A stretch of 64,000 bases of DNA from Stomorhina lunata (GCA_933228675.1 OW121744.1:95651264-95715263), one strand, 5' to 3'. Shown: positions 9,841 through 20,772, counted from the first letter of the stretch. The notes: generated from the sequence alone by a model not told the origin. Program-made: numbers and translations.

Positions 9841-11331
9841 TAGGGTTGCCAGACACAAACCCGGAAAGAGCTGGACAAAAGACAAAAAAAAAGCTTGACA
9901 ACCTAAATATTAGCTGGACATTAATAAATTTTGCAAATTGTAAGTACCAAATGAAAGTGGACAAGATGACATGTCCGAACGAATCAAAATGAGATTAGAA
10001 TTACAATAACTGAAAAGTAATAAATCTGCGGGTGCCGATGGTTTGCCGGCAGAGCTTTTTAAGGCAGGAGGTGGGACTTGATAATAATTTATGTCCCAGC
10101 TTATAAAAACCATATAGTTAGGAACGTATGCCTTACGATTGGAGTCTCAGTGTTCTTTGTTCAGTCCACAAACAAATTAGATAAAACTGTATGTGCCAAT
10201 TATAGAGGTATAAGTCTTTTTTCATTTGTATATAAGATAATATCGACCATATTGTATGAAAGGTAAAAGGCCAGAGTTAACTAAATAATTGGAACCTAAT
10301 AATGTGGCTTTAGACCGGGTAAATCTATCACTTTCCAGATCTTCACGTCACATCAAATACTGGAGAAAACACAAGAGAAACAAATTGATACATATCATCT
10401 CTTTGTTTACTACAAAGCTGCTTTTGACAGCCCGATACGAACGAAGGTGTTTAATGCAATGCCCTAGGAAGTTAACGAGACTATGCAGGATGACATAAAC
10501 GGATACAACCTCAACAGTTAAAATAAGTAAGAGCCTCTCGGAGTCCTTCATAACTAAACGGGGATTCAGACAAGGCAATAGTTTGTCATGCGATCTCTTC
10601 AATGTTGTGTTAGAGAAAAGCAGTTACATGCTGCCCCCTTTTCACGTATCGAGAAGAAATCTAATAAAATGGGTCTAGTAGTCAATGAATCAAAAATGAA
10701 TCGTTGAGAACTTAAACTTCGAAGTTCTAAAAGAATTTGTTTACCTTTGTACAGCCGTCAACATAAATAACGATATAAGTTTCGAAATCAAACGTAGAAT
10801 CATGCTTGCCAACAGATGAAGGCAGCTAAGAAATAAAGCTCTTTCTGTTAGAACTAAATACACGCTCTATAAAACGCTTTTACTATCCGTGTTATAATAT
10901 GGTGCATAATCATGGGTACTTGCACAACCAGATGAAGCTATTCTTTGAGTTTTTGAGAGAAAAATTATACGAAAAATCGTCGGACAATGAATATTGACAT
11001 CGAATAAACCTTGAATATCGACATAGTAAAATTCATCAACCAGCAGCGGCTGCGTTGGCTAGGACATGTTGTGCGAATGGATAAAAATACTCCTGCAAGA
11101 AAAGTATTCAAAAACGATACAGAATGAACTCGTAAAAGAGGACGTACGAAAATTCGATGCAAAGGCCAAGTAGAAGTAGAGGAAAATCTTTTAAAGCTTG
11201 ACTTACGAAATTGAAATTAAAAATATAAAAAAAATATAAAAAAATCTTCACCTTTTAGCTGCACAAGTTTAATTTTAGCTTGACACTGGACAAGTACAAT
11301 CCAGTCGAATCCAGCCTGACTGGCAACCCTA
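9841..11331. mobile_element. hAT-like element with 12-bp TIRs and 8-bp duplication
   Basis: The ends are a perfect 12-bp inverted repeat, TAGGGTTGCCAG at 9841-9852 and CTGGCAACCCTA at 11320-11331. The octamer ACTACACA lies immediately outside both ends (9833-9840 and 11332-11339). An 8-bp duplication with TIRs of this kind is the signature of the hAT superfamily. No hAT transposase is visible; most of the interior (about 9975-11215) is RTE-like LINE sequence, presumably inserted into a non-autonomous hAT element. AGCTTGACA and GCTGGACA motifs recur near both ends and may be subterminal repeats. The element starts only 28 bp beyond the ITmD37E transposon's right TA. Confidence 0.85.
9975..11215 (+). 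pseudogene. RTE-like LINE reverse transcriptase remnant
   Basis: Plus-strand pieces in several frames follow the order of an RTE-type RT: LKSNKSAGADGLPAELFKAG (about 10008-10068), then CANYRGISLF..VYKIISTILYER (about 10195-10262), CGFRPGKSI (about 10300-10330), a segment ending YKAAFDSPIRTKVFNAMP with the catalytic-region aspartate (about 10409-10463), KRGFRQGNSLSCDLFNVVLE (about 10555-10615), and the C-terminal EIKRRIMLANR and YTLYKTLLLSVL.YGA segments (about 10788-10905). The (Y/F)ADD catalytic block expected between 10615 and 10680 is absent, so there is an internal deletion as well as stops. No endonuclease is present upstream. The copy is 5'-truncated and dead. It sits inside the hAT-like element. 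Confidence 0.85.
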
Positions 11332-11339
11332 ACTACACA
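11332..11339 (+). repeat. Target-site duplication, right (ACTACACA)
   Basis: This is the right copy of the 8-bp direct repeat flanking the hAT-like element, identical to 9833-9840. Confidence 0.85.
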
Positions 11340-11635
11340 CCACATATAGTAATGGCAATAGCTAAATTCTGAAAACATCATAATGAAGTTTGGAAAATGC
11401 CAGCTTTCACACATTTCGTCATAAAAGTTAATTTTAGAGCAGTTAAAACAAAGCTTAGAACTTTTGTAAATCATTAGTAGTGAACTGGATCTACACATCT
11501 ATAGTCAGACCAGTATTTACCTATGGTTGCAAAATATGTTGGAAAAAAGTGCATAAAGTGTTCTATTTGAGTAAATCCGATTAAGATCAGCGAGTATCGC
11601 CAAAATAGATAGGATCAAAATAAATGTGCTGAAGC
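11340..11635. other. Unassigned non-coding DNA
   Basis: I see no gene or repeat boundary between the hAT-like element's right duplication and the tRNA-like sequence at 11636. Confidence 0.4.
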
Positions 11636-11735
11636 TAAATTCGTTAGCAAGTCGACTACCAAGCATATTATATTATGGGTTCGAGCCCCAGTCACGCATA
11701 TGCATACAACAATAACACGCCGCACAGTGGTTCAG
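11636..11735 (+). repeat. tRNA-like SINE family 2, copy 1
   Basis: The plus strand has an AAGTCGACTACCAAGCATA block followed by the B-box GGGTTCGAGCCCCAGTCAC (about 11678-11697) and, 25-30 bp on, AATAACACGCCGC. The second copy at 22570-22725 shares the GGGTTCGAGYCCCRGTCAC box and the AATAACACGC end. Clover-leaf pairing is too poor for a functional tRNA. Confidence 0.55.
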
Positions 11736-12408
11736 AATTGTTTTTCATTGGCCAAAACTCTGTAACTTTTTAACTAATAAAGATTTTGTAGTAGTTCTTT
11801 CTTTAATTAAGAGATAACATCTAAAGTTTTAATCGAGTTAAGGTTTTATTAAGACCTGTATAGAGGTTGTACAAAAAAAGCTTAAAGATCAATTTTCGAT
11901 CTATCATTCTGTTTCAAATGTGCTAACTCATTTTAATCCACTTCATCTTAACCGATTTGGCTCAAATTTAGGCCACATACCAAACTTGGATGAAAATATA
12001 ATATTTTCATCCCCTTTTTTCATTCAGGTATTTTCCATTCTTTCATTAGGATGGCCTAAAGGGAACAAAAATTAAAAATTTTTATTTTTGAAGTCGAATG
12101 TCTTTAAGACCATAAGAGATAGGATGTGCGTGTCGCAAGATTATTTGTAGATTTTGACCTATGTATTTGTTATAGAGTATGATTTTTCAAATCGGTGGGG
12201 AAATGACAATTATATATCTTATAAGTGATTTATGAGTCTGAGGTACCCTACTTTGGGGGCTGATTGTGTCGCCCCAGTAAAAGCTAAGCTTTCAAAAAGT
12301 TCAAAACTTAAGTTCCCCAACACTTTTGCTATATCCACATACAATTATACGTTTTAGAAGTTGCGGACTTCTTTCCATTATATTTTCCACCATCCCACTG
12401 TGCTACGT
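11727..12408. mobile_element. Possible MITE with GCACAGTGG ends
   Basis: The left end reads GCACAGTGGTTCAG and the right end, read inward, GCACAGTGGGATGG. Only about 10 bp match, and I see no target duplication. It begins where the neighbouring tRNA-like repeat ends, which could be chance. The interior has no open frame. Confidence 0.3.
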
Positions 12409-14984
12409 TTTGCTATCTACATTGTGTATTTATGGCAATTTACTAGCAATTCTGATAGAATTTTGTTTGTAAAAGTTTTCAGTATTTTCATTAAAAGAAA
12501 ATAAGTGTTCAACGGGCGGGTCCGTGCGGGTGCAAAAGTATATATAGGCTTAAAAAAATATTGTTCTGCTTATAGACAGAACAACAACTACACTAACAGA
12601 AACATTCTAGAAAACTAGGAGAAGAATTATAATTAGAGGACTTTGCACAATGGGGCGGAAAATTTAAAAACTCATGAAAATATTCTAACCGAGCTACAGC
12701 TAAACAAAATTGAACGAATCTTGAATTTTAAAACGGAAAAATTATCTAAGCAAGCTATAACACCATATTGGAGTCGGCTTTTCCGAAGTTCAGTAAACTG
12801 TGTACAACACACAGTGGGTTAAAAAATTTCAAATTTAATTCAAGAAGTTTTAAACTGTAAATTTCACATCGGGTTTTACCTATTACTAATAGTTCTTAAA
12901 CAAAGTTATATAAATTAATAAACAAGAAAAACAGTTTTTCATTGAAATTAGTTAAAGTGCCTTTATTCAAGTGAACCAAAAAACCTGTATAACCAAAATG
13001 GTTTTGCTTTAAATAATAATATTTTTATATAGGATTTCTTTAAAGTTTTTTAGCTTTTCTCAAAACTATGTTAAAGTTATTACTTCAATAAACAGCCTTA
13101 AAGTATGCTTCACTTTTAATAGTTTAACTACAAAAATAATTTATAGAAAATAATGAACACTTATTGTGGTTAAAGTTCTGTCAAAAACACTTTTAACTTA
13201 AACTTAAATTTTCATTAATTTTCTTTCTAATTTTCCTTTATACAGCTTTCCTTTTGCCAAAAACTATGCTATACGAATGCTTTAGTTTATTTGAAGCAGA
13301 TATCCTTAAAGTAAGTACAAATTTCTACACATTTTCTTACATCCCCTTGAACTCCTTTCAAAAATTTGCTTTATCATCTTTCCCTCAATTTTTTTTTATA
13401 GTTGTTCTTTTTATTACACTTTTCAAACCAGGAAGCAATAAGTAATAGGTTGAATAACCTTTAAATAGTCATAGGTATCTGATATCGACAAGTAAGCATT
13501 TTTATTGCAACAGAAAAAAAGAAATCTACTTGTTATTCGTAAAATACATATGAGCTTAGAGGGATTTTTTCCTGTTTCATTGCTCGAGTCTAGAGTTTAA
13601 GTTCATAATAGGAAAAGTAATTACTAAATTAACCTTAACATAAACTTTTTCATTAACACATCAGTCGGTGCATATGTGTGAGACGACCATAATGACGACG
13701 ACTTGAACTTGTATTTTCTAGTACAACTTCAAAGTTTTTCATTCTTTCTCTACTCTTCTTCACTTGTTCGAAACAGTAAAAAATTTATCCTGAGTAAAAT
13801 CGATAGCAATTAATTGTGTAAGAAAGAATTTAATACTTCTTTGTTTGTGCAGATGTCTAGAGGAATAAATGAAAAACAAGGTGGAAAAAAATTGCATAAA
13901 GTAAAAGTTTTTGGGAATTTGTTTGAATTGCAAAGAATAGAGCATACGCTACAGGGATAAACGATAAGTGTAGCATATTTGAGGGCTTAGACTTTTATTA
14001 AGAAAAGTGTTGATGGTTTTGTTGAATAGGGCTTTGAATCTTCGTAGCTTGGGTATATAAGAAAGGGATTTGAAATAGGCATAGTAAACATTTAGGATTG
14101 AGTATTTATTCTTAAACCTTATATTATAAATAATTACTTTGGATTAAAGATATCTTAAACATAGCATATGTTGAAGGGTTTGGGTCATAAGTAATAGTGT
14201 AGTATATTTGAAGGCTTGGGAAATGTAGTCTTGAAGGATTCGTATTTAATTAAAAATACTTCAAAGTTTAGAATATAGCTATAATGTATATAAAAACCAC
14301 AGCTCTGAATATACCTATTCTAATAGTTATACTTATTTCATTTCGCCGCCTTTATTGCTTCAATTTTAACCTTTAACTTTAAATTTGTCTATATGTTCCC
14401 AGCTCCAATGCTGTAGGGTACATGTACACAATTTTGTACTTTTTTTAAAACTTCCTAAACTTGAATCATTTCTGTTTACTTTTGTGTGGGGGGGGGGAGG
14501 CAAGTTCAGAATATAAGACTTCAAAGATGAGGGATGTTTGAACGAAGAAAATGAAAATCAAACATCACTTTTGGAAATTAAGTTAAGCAAAGAATAAATC
14601 CCTTTTAATTGCCACATTGCTGCAACCAAAAATGTAAGGATTTTCGGACTTTTCACTACCAAAGCTTTTGCACACACACCCACACACACATGACAGACAA
14701 ACAAACCCAGACATACACATTCATTGAAAGTTATATACAGACAAAACAGTAAATTCTATGAATTTAAAACTTATGTATGTATTTGAAAGTGTATGTTATG
14801 TAAGTATTTGTATGTGTAAGAACCCAGTGAGAAAAAAATGATATGATAAAGCTTTTTTATACTTTTAGGCTTCTAGAACTACAAACACAATTTAATTGGA
14901 AGCCCTAAAATATGTATAAGGTTCCTACAAAAGTGCCATTTAAAAAAAAACTAAACTAAATTTCAAAGGACCTATAAGACCTAA
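12409..14984. other. Mostly unique AT-rich DNA
   Basis: I can support no gene in this stretch. It holds a G10 run at about 14487-14497, a CA-rich tract at about 14668-14692 and many short A/T runs. Open frames 13254-13445 (plus) and 13760-13945 (minus) are short, phenylalanine-rich and consistent with chance in AT-rich sequence. Confidence 0.45.
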
Positions 14985-15179
14985 TTATATCCTTCACCAC
15001 CATAGGTGGAAAGGGTATTATAAATTTGTGCTGATGTATGTAACGCATATAAATATTTGCCTTAGTAAACCAATAGGCCTAGAATCACTTTCTGAGTCGA
15101 TTTAGCGATGTCAGTCCGTCCGTCCGTCCGTCTGTACGGCTGGCTGGACCCCCATGTAAACTATGTAATCAAAGTACAG
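14985..15179 (+). repeat. GTCY-family repeat, left part of a split copy
   Basis: This begins like the full copies at 34.0 and 60.0 kb (CCTTCACCACCATAGGTGG, a self-complementary stretch), continues through GAATCACTTTCTGAGTCG and a (GTCC)4GTCT run at about 15115-15133, and stops at AAAGTACAG. The continuation GTCGCAATT resumes at 16532 after a 1349-bp insertion. The (GTCY)n tract next to a conserved core recalls dipteran mini-me elements; the homology is inference. Confidence 0.85.
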
Positions 15180-15609
15180 GGCCCTATTTCACTAAGATAC
15201 AAGTTTACAATTACAAGTGTTTTTGCCTGTAAAATTGTGAACCTGTAAATAATTGTGTTTCATTTAAATACAATTACAAGTTTGTAGCTACAAGTGATTT
15301 TGACAATTCACAAGTTTACAAGTCGAACTTCTACAAGTGGTTTTATTTCACTAATCTAAATTTGTACTTGTACACTCGTAGAATTGTAGAAAAAAGCAAA
15401 GGGTCGACGGAGACTCTCAAAAAAATTTTACAAGTTACAAGTGAATGATAAATTGAATTCAAATTTGTTTTTTTACTATTTTTTTAATAAAAATTAGTTA
15501 AAATTAACACAAAATCAAATCAATATTAATTGCCATTTATTTATTTTATTTGTTTTTAAATATGTTTCGATTAATAATAGTCCATTACTTAGTGTACCTT
15601 GATGAATTT

Positions 15610-15885
15610 AGTTTACTTTGACGAATTTTAATAGCACACTACCAAAATAATTGTTTGCGCCAAATTTAATCAAATTATCTTGAGAATTGCGAAATGTACT
15701 TTGATTGCAAGGTTTACAAGGGGGTCCAGCCAGATGGACGGATGGACTGACATCGTTTAATCGGCTCAGGAAGTAATTTAAATCCGTTGTTATCCTAAAG
15801 GTGGTCTACCTAAGACCAATATTTCTATGCGTTATATATATCAGCCCAAACTTATAATACCCTTTCCACCTGTAGTGATGAAGCG
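15610..15885 (-). repeat. GTCY-family fragment, inverted, inside the 15.18-16.53 kb element
   Basis: Read on the minus strand, this matches the first third of the family: CTTTCCACCTG/GGTGGAAAGG palindrome, ATAACGCATAGAAATATTGG, a shortened GTCCATCCGTCCATCTGG run, CCCCCTTGTAAACC and GCCAAATTT blocks. Its host element is itself inserted in a plus-oriented copy of the same family, so the family is present in both orientations within 1.5 kb. Confidence 0.8.
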
Positions 15886-15914
15886 TATGCAGAACAAGGG
15901 AGATCAATGATGTC

Positions 15915-15966
15915 CTTGACTCAAGGAGCATATCTTCCATCTTGACTCAAGGAGCATATCTTCCTT
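15915..15966. repeat. 26-bp tandem duplication
   Basis: CTTGACTCAAGGAGCATATC followed by TTCCAT/TTCCTT occurs twice in tandem with a 26-bp period, differing only in the last two or three bases. Confidence 0.9.
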
Positions 15967-16019
15967 TATCATTCTCTCAAATGTGAATAATAGTATAGAC
16001 AACAAAATACGAAAACCAA

Positions 16020-16200
16020 AAAATGGGCTCATGGTGGATCGGAAAACAAAAAAATTTTTCTAAACTTTTTAATTAAAAGAGAATAAAACTACAGGGCATA
16101 TGCTAAAATATGAGCCTAGTCTTATAAAAATCTGATAACCGTATCAAAAGTTATAGGCATATAAAGTGCGTATGTTTCTGAAAAAATATTGAAAAAAACT
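16020..16200 (+). repeat. Dispersed repeat shared with 53.66-53.83 kb
   Basis: The blocks ATAT(A/G)AGCCTAGT, TCTGATAA/TTGGATAA and AAAAGTTATAGGCATATAAA occur in the same order at 53660-53800. Its identity is unknown and it lies within the interior of the 15.18-16.53 kb element. Confidence 0.65.
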
Positions 16201-16528
16201 AACTTTGAACCGCCATAAAATCTGAACCAAAGCTAAATTAAAAATTTTGAAGAAGTGTAAAAATTGTCTAGGCTAGGAGAATGTACATATATATAAAATT
16301 TCATAAAAATCGTATTTTTTATTTGACTCCATATATTTATCAAAATATTTTATTTTATTATAATTGTAATTTTAGAAATTGTAATTGTAGAAATTGTAGT
16401 TTACAAGTCCAAAAAGCTACAGTTGTTGTGAAAATTTTAATGAAACACAATTGAACAGCACTTGTAAGAATTAGACTTGTAATTGTAACTTGTAAACTTG
16501 TAGAATTGTAGTTTAGTGAAATAGGGCC

Positions 16529-16735
16529 CAGGTCGCAATTTTAAAGATAATTTGATGAAATTTGGCATAGATAATGTTTTTGATAGTGAGATCATGGCTA
16601 TTGAAATTCGTCAAAGTCGGTTTATTATTTATGGTACCTCCCATAGGTCCCACTTCCCGAAATAGATATATTGGCCACAAATATCAATATTTTTTCATGA
16701 AATTTAAAATAAATACTGCTTAAATACTTCATAAA
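16529..16735 (+). repeat. GTCY-family repeat, right part of the split copy
   Basis: GTCGCAATTTTAAAGATAAT and GATGAAATTTGGCA resume the family immediately after the insertion, followed by CATGGCTATTGAAATTCGTC and GGTACCTCCCATAGG. Homology fades at about 16730, where a CTTCAGTTGATGCACTGA block is tandemly duplicated (16739-16785). Confidence 0.85.
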
Positions 16736-17060
16736 TACTTCAGTTGATGCACTGACATAAATTCTTCAGTTGATGCACTGAAAGTGAATATTATTTGTTA
16801 GATACCGGAGGCGTGGCCCCCTTTAATATTTTCATAAAATTATATATTATGACAGAATACACATTTCGATGGATCCTTAATCTATTAATAAAATTTAATA
16901 TCCTTCTGTATGCAACTATCACTTTTGCCGTCTCCTACACGCTGTCGAGAATCTTTGCCACAAATTACACTGTGCTAGTGTGAAAAAGTAACAGAGAAAA
17001 GATATAACTACCAAAGATGATTAAGGCAAGCTGATTTCATTGGAGTTACTAATTTTTTAT

Positions 17061-17516
17061 GTTTGCTCAGATAAGGAAGATTTTTATATGTTTTCGTTTG
17101 GGAAACCCTAACCCTATTATTATGATTAAAATAGCAAACAATTTGGGGATAATTCAATGAAACATGGCTAATATGTCTTTTGTGGAGCATGAATAATGTC
17201 TATGAAATTTGGTTTAATTCGGTCTATTATTTCGGATACCTCTTACATATAAAATTTACCTGAATTGAGTTTTGTGAATATTATGGAGCATACCTTTGGG
17301 CTGCGAAAAAATCGATTACGGAAAACTTTTATATGGGAGGTACCCTAGAAAATGGACCAATACAAACCAATTTTCGAATACATTGTTTTTATAGCAAAAA
17401 ATATATATGTGCCAAATTTGATTGATTTATCTTAAAGTTTAAGACAATTTCACATTAATAATATAGGCAGGGTTTCCCAAACAAAACATTTAAATATCTT
17501 TCATATCTGAGCATTA
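17061..17516. mobile_element. Inverted-repeat element, about 60-bp arms
   Basis: 17063-17123 and 17452-17513 are inverted repeats of roughly 60 bp at about 80 percent identity, sharing TGTTT(T)..GTTTGGGAAACCCT. The region between contains a minus-oriented GTCY fragment (about 17330-17440, with TATGGGAGGTACC and TGTGCCAAATTTGATT). I could not see a target duplication. A MITE or fold-back copy is likely. Confidence 0.55.
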
Positions 17517-18052
17517 CACTTTTGATAGATATGTCTCTTCTATGAAATATTTAAACTTACTTTTCATTAAATAGCTAAAGAAAGCTACACTACTTTTTCA
17601 ATAAAAAAGATAGCCTTAACACATTTTGGGATGACTTAACAATGCGAAATGACTTAGCAGATTGAGAAGACAAAGTATTTGAGATGACTCTGTAGTTCTC
17701 GATGATTCAGCCGATTGAGGTAACTCAGTTAGAGAAGCCCAGTGGTAAATAAGCGCAACTACCACTTCTCCGATTACGATGTTAGCGGGAGAGTCAGTAA
17801 GCGACAATAAAACGAAGTTCGTAGACTAAACCCGATAACGATTTTCATGACATTTTAAGTAAGAAAGAGAACTGGGAGTCAGCTTCAGTCTGATACCACT
17901 TAACCTTAACTTACGTATGTAAATTGAATTATAATTGATATGTCTTACATTCTAATTTACATTTGAAGTAGGAGCGCATCAGGAATAGTGAGCGAAGAAG
18001 AACACGAGAGCAGGAGAGTGCTGCATTGATAGATGAGATCGCCGTTTACTTT
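17517..18052. other. Unassigned, slightly GC-richer segment
   Basis: The stretch 17620-18050 has a different base composition from its surroundings and repeated GATGACT/AATGACTTAGC motifs. It could be a solo LTR or other transposon remnant, but I find no TG...CA boundaries with a flanking duplication and no coding sequence. Confidence 0.3.
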
Positions 18053-18260
18053 TTAATCAAGATCGCATAAGATTATCACAAATTCCAGTTTACAGATATA
18101 TTGCCATGTCTCTAACCTCTTGAAAGTTTCAACTACGAGAGCTTTCCGGCAAGTATAAATTACTTCTACATAACTCAGCGAATAGGTTTGCATTATCAAC
18201 CAGGTTAGTAAATTGTTGGTTATTCTTTTAAAGAGTTTGAGTCCAAGAACTAGCATTATT
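18053..18260 (-). pseudogene. LINE linker fragment, same family as 2.4-4.2 kb
   Basis: On the minus strand, partly out of the longest frame, the segment reads NNQQFTNLVDNANLFAELCR then LYLPES. It aligns with KDYQVFTNPVDKVILLSELF and the following GLPKSD of the LINE at 3104-3328. The nucleotide text also matches (GGTTRGTAAAT, AAAGAGT, GAACTAGC). It is a short 5'- and 3'-truncated piece. Confidence 0.65.
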
Positions 18261-18397
18261 TTTTTACGTTTTAAGAAATAACTAAAAATCTTCCTTTGTG
18301 GTCAGAATTAGCAATTTGGAACAAGTTTTTTTAGTTTTATAGTTTCTTCAGATTGTAGATGCTTTTTTTCTGGATTTTACTGCAATTTAACTCATCT

Positions 18398-18687
18398 GGG
18401 GCCAAATCGCCGCATTCGATATCGATAGAAAACTAGGAAATTAAGCAAATATTGTGTAACATACCTTAGGGATTTTTCAAATAATAATAATAAAATAATA
18501 CATATCCGTTTATTTGTCAAAACATTTGAATGAAATTCTTTTACTATCAGGAAACTTTTGACAAATAAGTTTCAACGAAGTAAATCTTATATTATATATG
18601 TTATTTAGATTATCCTAAAAGTATGCTACACAAAAGCTTCTGAAATATCTTACTTTTGCTCGATAACAATTACGGCGATCTGGGCCC
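18398..18687. mobile_element. CGATATCGA-type MITE, copy A
   Basis: The left end reads GGGGCCAAATCGCCGCATTC followed by GATATCGATAG; the right end read inward is GGGCCCAGATCGCCGTAATT followed by GTTATCGAGC. Further in, both arms carry a CATAC(C)TT(A/T)(A)GGAT block. No open frame. Copies B (19422-19728) and D (46708-46866) share the same ends. I found no clear target duplication. Confidence 0.75.
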
Positions 18688-19421
18688 TTATTAAACCACA
18701 TTTTTTTGTAGTTTAACTGAATTAATTAATCCAGAGCTACTAAATACTTTCATTAACAAAACATGGAAATCGTGACCCAATTAAAGAACTTTAAAGACCT
18801 GTTATCAAGCATTTTCCCGCTGGGTATCTATGTGAATTTGTGTCAGTATATACTATGCGTCTAGGTGTTTACTTAACGCTAGTTAACTGTATATTCCTAA
18901 TATGTATTACCAACCATTCCTTTAGCCTAGTAATGGTGCTTATAAATGTTTTTACAATTTTTGAATACGAATGCCTCCTACTACTTGTATAATATATTGA
19001 GTTGGGAGTGTTGAGTTTACAAGGAAATCCCTTGAGTTAACAAATTGCCAAATGTAACTCTCTTCAATTCGAGACTCGGTAATTCAAAAAACAAACTGGA
19101 CGTTTTGTAAACAAATACAAGTACTTACTTAAACATATGTAGGTATACTACTATTACACATACATTCGAACATACTTAAAAATCCCTGAACACATGCACT
19201 TACAATATGTGAAAATTGGAAAACCATTTTAGCGCATTAGATTAAAGCAGCACTGTGTGATGGGAAAGACTTAATTACAGAAAAATTTTATAAAACTTAA
19301 ACTCTTAGACCGAATGAGTAAGTTCCATAATATCTAAAGGACTAGGGGATCAGGTTTTTGTTCCATCCTTTAGTAATACTTCCATTAATAATTAATTCCA
19401 TATAACCAGCTTTATATATGA
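18688..19421. other. Non-coding DNA, nothing recognised
   Basis: There is no gene, terminal repeat or tandem array that I can support between the two MITE copies. Confidence 0.4.
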
Positions 19422-19728
19422 GGGACCAAATCGCCGTATTCGATATCGATCGAAATGCAAGATGTTTCAGAAACATTTGCTTAGCATACTTTTGGGATAA
19501 TCTAAATAATGTATAATATGTTAAATTCACTACATTCTAACTTATTTGTCAAAAGTTTACTGATAGTATAAGAATTTCATTTAAACTAAATGTTTTAATA
19601 AACATATTTATCAAATTTTTATTAAACTTTTTATAGAATAAATTATTTTAATAATCCTAAAGGTATGCTACATAATATTGCTTAAAATCTCAATTTTCGA
19701 ACGAAATAGAATGATAACGAATATGTAG
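19422..19728. mobile_element. CGATATCGA-type MITE, copy B
   Basis: It starts GGGACCAAATCGCCGTATTC and GATATCGATCG, has GCATACTTTTGGGAT in the left arm and ATCCTAAAGGTATGC in the right arm, and ends in a decayed complement (CGTTATC, TAGTCCCT read inward). It is about 1 kb from copy A in the same orientation. Confidence 0.7.
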
Positions 19729-19870
19729 GGACTAAATCTTGACATACTGATAACATTAGTTCATACATTATGGACTTCAGATTATAAAAGCAGTCAAAAT
19801 TTTAATTTTCTTTAAATTGGTTGATTTTTAAATAGTTTTTTATTGATTTTATAGAATTTTTTGAATGAAA

Positions 19871-20070
19871 GATCTTGTATTGGAGCTGTGGTTAAATATG
19901 GGCCGATATCAATAAAATTTAGGACAGTGATTTTTATTTATATTAGCAATGTTTCTGCTAAATTTCATAATAATATTCTGAAATTTTCTAGCCAAAATTC
20001 TAATTCCGAGAAGTCAGACCTATGGGAGGTTTCCAAAATAATAAATCGATTTTGATCAATTTTAATAAAA
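19871..20070 (-). repeat. GTCY-family fragment
   Basis: The order GGAGCTGTGGTTAAATATGG, CCGATATCAATAAAATTT, GCTAAATTTCATAATAATAT and CCTATGGGAGGTTTCC matches the middle of the minus-oriented copy at 21.84-22.53 kb (GGAGCTATGGTCAAATATGC and following). Both ends are missing. Confidence 0.6.
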
Positions 20071-20772
20071 AATGATCCGCCTGCTAAAAAATGTGTGTTT
20101 CATGAAAGTATTTTGAAAATTTGAAAATGGGGTCTTATTTAAACTTATCTTGTATTTATATATATATGGGTGGGTACCTTTTTTGCCGTATAGATCGAGA
20201 AGGAAGGGACTTTTGGAAATTTTGCCGCAAAGAGGATAAAAAGGGGAAGAATTTAAAACGTTGTATTTGCAAAAGTAAAAGGTATAGAAACAAAATTTAA
20301 ATTACATTTTTAACAGCGTGTAGGTGTTTAGTACTTTTTTGAAACTATACCCTATAAGGGATAAAATAGATTTTTTGGCACATTTTTTAAAACGCTCTTA
20401 TCTTTAAACCAAAGAATACCGAAAGGAACTTTCTACTACAATTAATAGATACGAACAAAAATATTGACTACGTATTTGGTACTTTTTTGATTTCGGGGGT
20501 CAAAATGGGTAAAAAGGGATAAAATTATTACTAATAGCACATGAGGTAATATGAATAATAACAATATGTTAACTGCTTTTTTATAAAATGTACCGTATTT
20601 AATTGTTCCAAAGAAGTACCATATATGCATATGGAACTTTTTTCTAATTAGGGGACAAAAAGGGGAAAATTATTAATGTTATAATATTTAAACAAATGAA
20701 TATTTGCCCGTCTGTATGTTCTTTATAGAATAGTAAACTATGCTTTTAATCATAATATGCTCTTAAGCGAAG
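20071..20772. other. Non-coding DNA, unassigned
   Basis: GGGAAAAGGGG-type purine patches (for example near 20230-20250 and 20655-20670) and the words GTACCTTTTTTG and GGTACTTTTTTGA recur, so this may be an old repeat. I see nothing coding. Confidence 0.35.

Larger units (their letters stand above)
15180..16528. mobile_element. TIR element inserted in a GTCY repeat, CAG duplication
   Basis: The ends are a 16-bp inverted repeat, GGCCCTATTTCACTAA at the left and its perfect complement TTAGTGAAATAGGGCC at the right. CAG lies outside both (15177-15179 and 16529-16531), and the uninterrupted sequence GTACAGGTCGC is present in the other GTCY copies, so the empty site is known. Subterminal sequence on both sides is rich in CAATTACAAGT-type motifs arranged in inverse orientation over about 150 bp. 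The interior has no transposase frame and contains a reverse-oriented GTCY piece. The 3-bp duplication would fit PIF/Harbinger or CMC types but is not decisive. Confidence 0.85.

Noticed and set aside
11727..12408. Confident transposon call from GCACAGTGG ends
   Set aside because: Only about 10 bp match and no duplication is visible; kept as a low-confidence feature only.
17590..18050. Solo LTR
   Set aside because: Compositional contrast only; no TG...CA ends, no flanking duplication, no primer-binding site or polypurine tract identified.
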